The notes below the pieces were generated by a model, which was given only the letters and a program-made list of their open reading frames with translations, ran no database searches and was not told the origin of the DNA. From positions 248,001 to 312,000 of the forward strand of contig BDIU01000045.1 of assembly GCA_002118135.1 (NCBI GenBank): DNA of 64,000 bases. The letters run 5' to 3'. Made by a program: the position numbers and the translations under genes. This DNA comes from Trebouxia sp. TZW2008. Its lineage: Eukaryota; Chlorophyta; Trebouxiophyceae; Trebouxiales; Trebouxiaceae. Shown one piece after another: positions 44,401 through 57,200 of the stretch. Each line of letters begins with the position of its first letter. Position 1 is the stretch's first letter.

Positions 44401-45497
44401 CACAGCAGACAATGGTGTGTCATTCTGTAAGCTCTGATGGGTGATACGGAGCAACAACAGGTGGACTTTGAAGAGATGATGTGAGCTGTTGCATTTTGTT
44501 GCTAGCTGTCATCAGCCTGCTACTAGCAGCGTGAATTTCATCTGACACACAAACTAGGGTGGGTCTGCCAAAAGAGACAGCCATGGTGCATGCAAACAGA
44601 AGTTTGCTCACCAGTTTGGAATTCAAGGATGTCATGGCACACTTCTTCAGCATGTCTGCTTTCTGCTCTGCTGATTTGCCTTCTATACTGATTGACAAGT
44701 CTTTGACTTGCTGCACTGCCAATTGACCCGCCTGTCTGAAGCTGCGAATGAGGCTTTGAGGATGTACACCCTCTTCAACAAAGGGTTTGCTTTCACGCAA
44801 GAACTCTCCAGCCAAGATCACAACGGTAGTAGTGCCATCTCCAACCTGTACAGCACCTCGATAGGTGAGATAACATAAAGTACAGTGCATGTAGAAGGCT
44901 GCACCCTTAGGAAGAGAGAGCATTCACACAATTGTCCACAACATTTCAAGCCTGACAGGGCTGCCTCAATCAGCATAAAGCTGTCGCTGCTTTTGTTTGT
45001 ACGTCGTGGAAACTGTGGCTACGCAATGGCAGTGTCCGCTCACCTCAGCATCTTGTGACAATGAGATATCCACCAGTGTTTTGGCTGCTGGATGAACGAT
45101 TTCAAGTAACTTCATGATTGTGGCACCATCATTGGAAATGGTCACACCCTGCAATCAACATTGCCATTGAACAATCATCACAACAAAGGCATAGCTCTGT
45201 AAAATGGCATCATCCATGGCACCCATTATTCACCCGGTCAGTGTGTATGAGCTTGTCCATGCCACGCGGGCCTAGGGTCGTCCTGACAGCGTCCACCACA
45301 GCAACACAGGCATTGATGTTACTGATGAGCTGAGCTTTCCCTTGGCTTGTATCAGTTCCCTCTTTCAACAGGATGATTTGCGGTTGCTGCAGTTGCACAG
45401 TCTCTGATCAATCAGGTGATCAAGGAAGGGCGAGTCAGCTCTTCCCGTCAAACCTTGGTACGCATGCACATGACCGTACCATCATTGGATGCGCCAT
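41469..45497 (-). CDS. CCT7: Chaperonin TRiC/CCT subunit eta
   Basis: One of eight subunits of the cytosolic ATP-driven chaperonin that folds actin and tubulin. Ten exons on the minus strand join in phase: 45480-45497, 45234-45386, 45044-45148, 44612-44845, 44104-44367, 43693-43869, 43147-43263, 42529-42725, 41962-42161 and 41469-41686, giving 560 aa, the normal length. Hallmarks: [102 protein letters not shown] and [18 protein letters not shown]. The Arg/Gly C-terminal tail is typical of plant and algal CCT7. The first exon codes six residues only (MAHPMM). The intron after exon 43147-43263 starts with GC, not GT. A MITE forms the donor after exon 42529-42725. Confidence 0.97.
42351..42525 (-). 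mobile_element. MITE copy 2, forming a CCT7 splice donor
   Basis: A 175-bp element of the same family as 12829-13002, flanked by TA at 42349-42350 and 42526-42527. On the minus strand the exon ends at 42529; the intron then reads G, TA (target duplication), then CAGTAAATTCTCTTTATGC of the element. The donor GTACAG is thus made of one host base, the target duplication and the MITE end. Confidence 0.75.
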
Positions 45498-45785
45498 GAT
45501 GGCTAGCTAAATCCACACCAATGGAGCTTGTCTGGCAGCAATCAGCGTTTTTGTCAGGGGGTAACCGAAGTTGAGATCTGGCAACAAGGTAAGCACGCGC
45601 AGACGATCGGTAAGACCAAGACGCTTTCACCAGAGAACAATCACTGTAACCTGGGCGTGGTTGATTTCACGTTACGCGACACAGCCAAGCCTTAAAAACA
45701 GCCCTTGCTCGTTCTTGCGGCATCTGTGGGGTTGACCTCCAGCCCTAAACTCGGTTTTCAAAGTTCTGCGAATTTCAAGTGCTGC
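45498..45785. promoter_or_regulatory. Shared upstream region of CCT7 (-) and the EF-hand gene (+)
   Basis: 288 bp between divergent start codons must contain both promoters. No core element could be named. The exact right limit depends on which ATG the EF-hand gene uses. Confidence 0.45.
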
Positions 45786-47984
45786 ATGTACAAGCACTGC
45801 ATTTTTAGCAGATCAGCGTTCAAGCCTGAAAGCGCCAAGGTCACAGTTGCATCTTACTGTGCAAATCTTGGGCCCGGTGTTGTTCGCATGGCACAGGTGC
45901 AAGCCATACATCAAGCATTACACTGCCCAGTACATCCTGTGTACAGGCCTCAACAAGCGCAGCGTGTACAGCCCAGACGGCCTTCGTGGCGGCATAGCAA
46001 GCATTTTGTGCAAAGCACAAAAGGTCTTGATAACATTGGTCAGTCATCAAACTGCCCGTGGACCAAGCAGCCTCGATTTACCCCACAAAGCTTCTTGATC
46101 AAGTTGCCTTATAAGGCATAATTATGCAGGCCTGATTGAAGAAGAGGATGACACCAACATTGTAGAAGAGTCTTTTCGGCAAGCATACCGCAACTCCCAA
46201 GCAGACACTATTTGCGTACCTGGCTTGCAAGAGTTTGCAGGGTCTGTAAGTATCAAGACAATATGCTATGTCTGTTTGTGCACCAAGCATCGATGGGAGC
46301 AACTTGCTGCATCTCCTGATTAGCAAAGCTGACACTGCAAGCTACTGCATGCAGATATGGGCAAGGCGGCTCAACATAAGTTCACATGATGATCCTTTAG
46401 ACCATATTTTTGCTGAATTTGACGGGGATGGTGATGGCTATCTAGACGCTGAAGATGTCACAGCAGCCCTCAGCTCAAGAAACGTCAAAATCTCACCAGA
46501 GCAAGCACGAGTGTTTCTAGAAGGTGTGGTCTGCTGCTGCCATTTCAGCTCCAAACCCATGCATGCATGTGTGTAACTCAGGAGTGGTCTGCTGCTGCGG
46601 TTTCAGCTCCACTACCCATGCATGCATATATGCAACTCAGCTAGTACCATGCTACATTGTCAGCTGTGCTCTGACAAAAGTGTCATCTGCAGTGTCTGAT
46701 ACGGACCATGACCATCTTGTGGGCAAGAATGAGTTTGCAGACTTCATCTTCCACATGGCTGCTGCTGATCTTGCCCATGGCAGTGAGCCAGCAGGCGGGT
46801 CTGCACCCCAGGTGAATGCAAAACTGTAACATATCAAATTCGAACCCACGACCATTTCATGAAGAGGACCCAAATTTAGAGTCTCACCACTTCTGTATGT
46901 GGCCAAATTTTGGGATTAAGTACTAACATGCTATTTTCTGGATCTTAAACGTAACTCTGTTACAAACGCCTTGACAGCAACACGTCTGAGACTCACTCTG
47001 TAGTGTCTCTTCATATTGGCTGCCTTAGTCACCAAAGTTGTTGTCCTTACATCGAATTGTCCTTACTGCAAGGTACCACAGCAGTCAGAAGCAGTCATTG
47101 ATTCCCGACTGCACTGTCCTTACATTGAGAATGTCTTTGCATCAAGTGGAAAATGCTAAACATGCCACTTGCAACTGACTATTGCTGCAAAGGCTCAAAA
47201 GTCAGCTTGCCACAGCTGGCTCTGAGCTGAGTTGCAATGCAGGTGCCAGAACAGTATATAACAACACGTGAAGAGAGGTCCGACAATGAGAGCATCCTAA
47301 CAGACTTTTTTGACAAAGGCGATTTGGCTGCTGGGTTGCAAGCATGGCTGAAACTGACAAATAGTGACTTTCCGGGGCTTGACAGTAACATCTGCCTGCC
47401 AGAAGATGATTCAAGACAACAATCACAGTAAGCATGATTGATGGTCTGATAACAAACGAGGCTGTAAAAGTCAAGGTGTTCAAGTTTGTACATCAACATG
47501 TATAGCCATGTGAGCTTGCTATAAGCACAATGTTTTTGGAATACTATTTTGTGTCGCCTGACTACAGCAGCAGTGATGCATCATGCCCTTGCTTAAACCT
47601 AGGCGGCGCTGCTGTTGTGTCGCTGTGAGTACAGCACATTACCTTCCAATGCCCTGAGACATGTACAGCTTTTGAATTAGATAGACTCTTCTGGCTACCC
47701 ACAAAGACATCAAGAGCTGAAGCGGTGCAACAGTCACGCAAAGTGGAGCTGAAATTGGCAGCTTTGTTCTCAAGACCTATGAATGACCACCAGTCCTCAG
47801 TAAAACTGTATGTGCACGCTCCACGATGCTGCTTTGATACAATTGACAAAACATTGATTCTTGATTTGGCAAGCATAGGTAAGCATTTCTGTAAAATGTT
47901 CAGAAGCTGCAATTCGAATGACGCAGCATGCAGTGAGCTGATCTGCCTGAATGCTAATGCTGTGCAGGTCTGCCAAGCCAGTGA
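45786..47984 (+). CDS. EF-hand protein with an unrecognised C-terminal half
   Basis: Calcium-binding protein of unknown role. Eight exons join in phase: 45786-46023, 46130-46245, 46355-46523, 46693-46811, 47243-47427, 47568-47624, 47685-47878 and 47968-47984, giving 364 aa. The first 50 or so residues are Ser/Ala/Lys/Arg-rich and could be a transit peptide. EF-hand 1 has loop DGDGDGYLDAED, where position 12 is Asp instead of the usual Glu. EF-hand 2 has loop DTDHDHLVGKNE with His at position 6 in place of Gly. The C-terminal half (ILTDFFDKGDLAAGLQAWLK; KVELKLAALFSRPMNDH; VKLYVHAPRCCFDT) fits no family I know. The start is uncertain: 45786 and 45888 are both in-frame ATGs. Its last exon adds only five residues. 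Confidence 0.6.
46524..46640 (+). repeat. Two-copy intron repeat, about 60 bp
   Basis: GTGGTCTGCTGCTGC(C/G)(A/G)TTTCAGCTCCA with CCCATGCATGCAT is present twice in a row in intron 3 of the EF-hand gene. Each copy carries an acceptor-like TTTCAG. Confidence 0.7.
46832..46910 (-). pseudogene. tRNA-like relic or tRNA-derived SINE fragment
   Basis: On the minus strand GTGGGTTCGAATTTG resembles a tRNA B box/T arm, preceded by about 40 bp that include AGAAGTGGTGAGACTC, weakly like an A box/D arm. Acceptor-stem pairing does not hold, so it is not an intact tRNA. It directly precedes a MITE copy in intron 4 of the EF-hand gene. Confidence 0.3.
47001..47155 (-). mobile_element. MITE copy 3 (reverse orientation, decayed)
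   Basis: Intron 4 of the EF-hand gene. Reverse complement matches copies 1 and 2: GTCCTTACATCGAATTGTCC, then ACCACAGCAGTCAG and GTCCTTACATTGAGAATGTC. One end (TAGTGTCTCTTCATATTGG) corresponds to the CAGTAAATTCTCTTTATGC terminus; the other end has eroded. Confidence 0.6.
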
Positions 47985-48116
47985 GTTGCTTGCATACCTG
48001 AATGACTTAGACTTTAGTCACCTTAGTCAATGCTCTCCCACACACTCACAACGATGACAGCCTTCTTCACAGCAAACTTGCTTAGACCTGCGCTTGAACG
48101 GCGTAGCCCGATTGAA

Positions 48117-50437
<2,321 letters not shown>

Positions 50438-51214
50438 GCATGCAAACATAACATGCAGCTTCTGTCATTGGCTTTTCAGTGCTCAGATCTGGCCAGCCTT
50501 GTGATGTCCAGGCTGGCAGCACACTGCAGTTGCCATTCAGTGCAGTCAAGTTTGTGTCACAGCATTTGTGGAGCCTCAGCCTCAAGGGTATCGAGGGAAG
50601 GCTCTGCAGACAGCTGACTGCAGCTTTCTGTCCTCCTTAGCCTTTGCAAATTTTGCAACAACGTTGCCGGCTGCGTTCTCATGCATCTCCAGCTGTCTGA
50701 CTATGGCCATTCCTTTTGGCCGGCAGAAATCTTGGTCACATCAGAGGTGTTATCCCTACATGATTTTGCAAGTGCAATATTGCCCAGCATGTGCTGTCTG
50801 AGAAGTGCAGTACTAGGATTTCCAATTTGTAACATTAGAATCTGCGTGTTTTGGAACGTCTAGTCTTTCCAGCACATATTTGTGCTTCTACGGCAAGCAG
50901 CAGCAATCACTGGCGTGGCACATAAGCTCAAGCGTGGTAAGAAATCTCTAAAATCTGCGCGAACTCCTCAGGGGCAAGATGCAGCAATGCTTCACACGCT
51001 CGGCTGAAGATTTTATCAAATCGATTCGCGCAAAGTGGATAATGACTTGGCACATCACATGACTAAATGCTGACCTGTAGTCGCAAAGCGAACTGGCTGA
51101 CGCTGTTAACCTCTGCACTGGAGCGTGATTAGCGGTGCCGTGGAGTTGTTTCGACGAAACGTTGACGGCTGCAACGATTAGAAACCTTTAAAAGAGAGCA
51201 GCAGATTGAGCAGC
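50438..51214. other. Intergenic region between NKAP and acetyl-CoA synthetase
   Basis: 777 bp holding the NKAP 3' UTR and the promoter and 5' UTR of the synthetase gene. No repeat or RNA gene was seen. Confidence 0.5.
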
Positions 51215-54200
51215 ATGACACTCGCAAAGCTGTATCCGCCACCAGCTGAGGTTGTCAAAAAAGCACATATCAAATCTAAGGAGCAATACGAGAACCTGTA
51301 CAAGCAGAGCTTGGAAGACCCGGACACCTTCTGGTCAGAGCAGGCAGAGGCGTTCCACTGGACAAAGCGATGGAGCCTGCCAGTAGTCCAGTGCGTATCG
51401 ATCTGCACGACTGCAGCTTAACAAGTTCGTTCGCACGGCGCTAGTCGCCGGCAATGCATGCAAACGATCTATGTGATGACGAGCCGGCCGACTCTCTCAT
51501 CACACGATCTCATGCTCGCTCGGCGTTCCTGAGTCTGACAACGCTGCACAGTGCATACGGTCGGTCGTGTCGGTGCAGCCGCGCCCCTCCTTCGTTTCAA
51601 GCAAGCACCTGTTGCGAGATGCAAGAACGGTGCCGGTGCCGGTGCAGCTGTTGCTGTAGACATGTTTGTTGCTGTTGTAGGTACAACTACAACATGGACA
51701 AGGGCCCTGTCTCCATTGAGTGGTTCAAGGGTGCAGAGACCAACATTGCATACAACTGCTTGGACAGGCACGTCAAAGCTGGCAATGGCGACAAGATTGC
51801 CATGTACTGGGAAGGCAATGACCTGAATGTGGACGGCAAGATCACATATGGGGAATTGCTGAAAATGACATGCAGAATTGCCAATTGGCTCAAAAAGATT
51901 GGCATCAAAAAGGGTGATGATGTCACCATCTATATGCCCATGGTGGTTGAGCTGCCAGCAGCCATGGTGCGATTCTGTCATTGCATCACAATGCTTGTCA
52001 AGGCGCTCATGTGTGCCTTATTAGCTGTGCAAGTATGTGGTCACATGTGGCTCTGATAGTCCATCACATTGCATGCCAGGACATTCGTATGTGCCCTGTG
52101 AGTTGTGCATGTTCATGCTTGCTGCATGCTCATTGTTGCATACTAACCCCTGCACTGCAATGTTGCAGCTGGCATGTCCCGTGAGCTGTGACAACTCATC
52201 CTTATTGAATGCTTATTTGCTGTACACTGACGCCTACAATATAATCGCAGCTGGCATGCCCTGTGAGCCGTGTGACTCCATGACTGTTGAATGCTCATTG
52301 GTATGGACTGATCACCACACCATAATTTTGCAGCTAGCATGTCCTGCAAGCTGTGTTAATGGATGGTTTTGTATAGCTCAGTATTACGTACTGACCACTA
52401 CACTATGGTTTTGTACCTAGCATGCCTTTTGAGCCGTTTGACTTCACGCTGATTGAACGCTTGCTGCTCCATACTTACCCCAACTTTGTGCTGTTGCAGC
52501 TGGCCTGTGCTCGTATTGGGGCAGTCCACTCTGTGGTCTTTGCTGGATTCTCAGCAGAGTCACTGGCAGGTCGCATTTGTGACTCCAAGCCAGCTGTGGT
52601 GCTGTGTTGCTCATCAGTCAAACGAGGACCAAAAGCTATCTCCCTTAAGGTATGCACACTTATGTGCGTTTGCAAGAGTGTTGCCCAATGTACATTTGTT
52701 GCTGGTACGCTGGAATGCAGAGCAGCATGCATGACCTCAGCATGCATTGTCCTTGTGACGGCAGTCAGTAGCTGTCCCAAGTCCCAAGTCCCAAGTCCCG
52801 TGCTTCATGTCCCAAGTCTTATGCTTCCCATGTCCCATGTCCCATTTCCCAAGCCCCATGATTTTCTGCCTGCTGCCTCATGTAGCACAACCTCTCACTC
52901 ATGCTGTGAGACTTTGTGCAATCTCCTCTTTCGCAATGTATGGTTGGTGTCACTCAGGGATGTTTCTCAAAGCAAACAACCAGAAGACCTTACATGCAGC
53001 CTAGAAGTGTTGCACTTGATTAGTGCATGCCCAACTGCGCTGCATCTGTAAACGGTTTCAGCTGTGACACAGACCATTGTTGATGATGCTTTGGACATTG
53101 TGGAGATAGAGGGGCATTCAGTGAAGCATGTGGCTGTGTTGGACCACAAGCTGGCGGCCAAGCGCAGCGAAGTGCCCTGGAAGGAGGGCAGGGACATCTG
53201 GTGGCAGGACGTCATGGACGCCCTGCCCTCCGAGTGTGAGATTGAATGGATGGACGCTGAGGCCCCTCTCTTCAAGGTCAGCCATCCCCCTGCCAACCCC
53301 TGTCACCTTTCGTTTACCCCTCTGCCAAATCCATGCCAATTCCCTGCTGATCCCCCCGCCACCTCCCCTGCGTTGACGCAACTATGTTGCTCAGTGAAAC
53401 GCAGTTTGCAATCTCCGTTGAGTGTGTCATGAATGCTCTGCTTTCTGAGTCTGAATTGGAGTGGATGGACTCAGAAGCCCCTCTCTTCAAGGTCAGCCAC
53501 CCCTTGCATTGAGACATTTGTTTTTATTCAGTTAACTGCAGTGTGCAGACCCTCGGGAGTGTAAGATCAAGAGGATGGACTCAGAAGTCCCTCTCCTTCA
53601 GGTCAGGCACCCCCTTGCCACTGTCATGCATTTATGCCATTGTTTAGTGCAACCCAGTGTTAAACGCCTGTTGAGTGTGTCATGAATGCCCTAGCCTCCA
53701 AGTGCAAAGTGCATGGCTGGACTGTAAGACCCCTCATTTCAAGGTCAGCCAGCCCCCTGCACCTGTCCTGCAGTATCAGAACATAGCTCAAGACAATTGT
53801 TGTGTTTAGTGAAACTAAGGGTGCAGATCGTTTTGAGTATGTCTTGGCTGCCTTGCCCTCTGAGTGTGATGTGGAGTGCATCAATTCAGAGGCCCCTTCT
53901 TCCAGGGTCAGCTGTTGTCAATGTGTTGCAACATGATGCATCATATTTGCACCAAAGCTCTCTGTGCATCCTTGCTGTAGTCAAGTTCAACACGCTCATT
54001 GTGCACAGCACCATGCTTTACCCTGATTATGTTGAGGTTGTCATGTCCATCTTGCACTGCAAGATGTGCCTATCTTACTTTCAGCTGTATTTATTCATCT
54101 TCTGATCTGCAGTTGTACACCAGCGGGTCAACCGGCAAACCTAAGGGCGTTCAGCATACCACTGGAGGCTACATGGTGGGTGCAGCCCTCACCACCAAGT

Positions 54201-57200
54201 ACGTCTTTGACGCACAGCCAGAGGATGTGTACTGGTGCACAGCAGACTGTGGCTGGATCACAGGCCACAGCTATGTCACATACGGTAAGGGACCCCATGC
54301 ATCACAACTATTGTAGCCATACAAGACTTGAAAGAAGTGCACAGCTACAATGGTATTGTCATGTTGTTCTACCAACTGTCGCAAAGTCATTTGTGGCTGG
54401 ATCATAGGCATCTGCCAATGCACCCTGCTCTGTATGCACAGCAGATACAGCTGACAGACACAGCTGTTGTACCAAGTGTTGATGCATTGGTGACAGTTGG
54501 CACTCTCTTGCATGACTCTAGCACACAGTATCTACGTGTACTGTGTACAGCCAGACTGTGGCTGGATCACAGGCCGCAGCTATGTCATCTATGATAAGGC
54601 ATCCTGCTCAGCATGCACAGCAGGCACAGCTATGTTGCATCAAGTGCTCATGTGGGGAGCGCTGGCTCTCTCAACCAATCAATTTCAACTTGCAAGATGG
54701 CTTGTGCCTACCAATTGTTGGTTGCCGCAGCTACTTCAGCTGCATTGTGATTGTAAATGCAATGGTTGAGACTTCTTTGCATGTAGTTGTTATGTTATAA
54801 AGCAGTGCACAGCATTGCTCAATTATTGTAGCTTTTGCATGCGGTGGGTCTAAGGCAAGGTTGATCCAAAGCCGTTGCAGCAAAGTTGCGTCCTTCACGT
54901 AAACATTGGAACACATGCATCCCATCTTTGGTTATATTGAGTATGTGTGTATGTGTTGTGGGTTGGTGCAGGTCCAATGCTACTGGGGATGAGCCAGGTG
55001 GTGTTTGAGGGGGTGCCCACCTACCCAGATGCCAGCAGAGCCTGGGCCATCGCTGACAAATACAAGGTGAGGACGAGGGCAGCTCCGCTATATATCCTGC
55101 CCTTGCTTAGTCCTGCATCGTCCTGCCCGGCTTTCAGGCTAATGCTGTGCACAACACCTGTTCTTGCTGTTCGCGTCACACCAACCTGTACAGGAGCTCA
55201 GCCTAGCTTGCTTGAGCAAGGCATACATATGCATGAAACAAGCCACTATGTTGATTGTCCCAAAAGTGGTGGCCTTTGAGGCCCTGATGGTCCATGACCT
55301 GACAAGTCTATGATGTACAACCATCTCTGTCCAATCATAAGTTTGTCTGTGAACACAGATACATGTCATCTCTGTAGCAGATGGTACAGAATCCGCGCTA
55401 AACAGGAGCGTCAACTCAGTATTCAGTATCATGCGGCTTGCTGAAGTCCAATTCTATTGACTGCATCCAACAGGAGTCTGATGGCAAGGCCAATGAGGCA
55501 CTGAAGAAGCATACTCATATCAGCCTGCGAGAGCTCAAAAGGGGTCAGACTGCAGTGCTGACTATGTTGTGACACGCAGGTGTCCATTTTGTACACAGCC
55601 CCCACAGCCATCAGGAGTCTGATGGCCAAAGGAGATGAACCAGTGAAGAAGCATGACCGCAGCAGCTTGCGAGTGCTGGGCACTGTGGGTGAGCCCATCA
55701 ACCCGGAAGCCTGGAGGTGGTACTACGAGGTCAGCCTGCCCTCACTCTTAAGACACCACTTGTCATCGTTGTTGCTTGTTGTCGTTGTTGCTTGTTGTCA
55801 TTTACGCACAGATGGACCAGACACCCTGCTGTGGTCAACCCTGGGCTGTTTCTGCTTAGAAAGGCATCATGGCGCTCCCTGACATTCCCCTTCCTGGTCT
55901 TTTAGAAGGCACAGCAAGAGTCTATGTAAGAAGTAAGGCTACAGGAAGCAAGTTCTTTGTTTCTATGCAATGTTCGGCCTGCAGGTGGTGGGTGACAGTT
56001 GATGTCCAGTTGTAGACACCTGGTGGTACATATCGTCAATTTCTCAGCACCATAAGCGCTTCTCAAGAGACATTTTAACTGAGAGGATTGCATTCTTATG
56101 CTGTACTTTGCCTTTTCAGGTGGTAGGGGACAGCCGGTGTCCAATTGTGGACACATGGTGGCAGACAGAGACAGGCTCTCATCTGATCACCCCCCTGCCC
56201 GGCGCTACCCCTCTCAAGCCAGGGTCAGCCACCCTGCCCTTCTTTGGGGTTGAGCCTGCTGTCTTGAATGAGAAGGGTGAAGAGCTGCAAGGAGAGGCTG
56301 AAGGGTAAGCACTGCACTTTATTCTATGCCCGGCTGACCGTGATCATGACAATGCTGTGCTACAGATAATCCTGGGAATGCAGTGCTGTGCCGCATATGC
56401 CCAATACTGCTCAGCTAGCTGACATCACCACCTCACTGTGCAGCATGACAGCTAGGTGTATGTGGCACAATGTGGTGTCATCAAGCTGGCATGATTAATA
56501 CTCTGATGAGCTTTCTGTGTGCTGTCATGAGGATTTGTGTGTGCCGTGACGAGGCTTTGTGAGTGCTGTTACTGCCAAGCTCACTATGCTGCATTGGTAC
56601 ACTTGCGCTGTGCTATTAAGAAGCTTTGTGTGTGCTGTTGATGCTGACTGTGTTGTATTGCTGTGATGCAGGTCTTTACTGCTTTGCAGTAGCTGTTGAG
56701 TGTGTTATGTTGTGGCTCTGTGCATGCTGTTGATGTTGAGCATGCTGATTTGTAACTCTGTGAGTGCTGTTGAGCATGCTGTGTTGTAATGCTATAGTTA
56801 CTTGGTGATCAAGAGGCCATGGCCTAGCAGCATGCGGACCCTAGCCAATGACCATGACCGCTTCCAGAAGACCTACTTTGAGCACTACAAGGGCTACTAC
56901 TTCACAGGAGACGGTTGTCGGCGGGACAGCGACGGCTACTACTGGCTCACAGGTAGCTTTGTATGCAGCTTTATGAATTTTTGCCATGCGTTGGTTGTTT
57001 GTTTGAGCTGTCTTGCGCTGTTCCTATGACGGCGTGACAGCTGAGACCTTGATATCAGGGACGTCTATTGTGCTGAGCACCATTTGCATGTACACCTTTG
57101 TCCACTCAGTACAGCAAAGCAGTGGCCTATGTTGTCCTGTTTTGGGATGCCTGCATACTTTAAGTATGCCTGTGTGACTGAAGCCCTCTATCCCAAAGCT

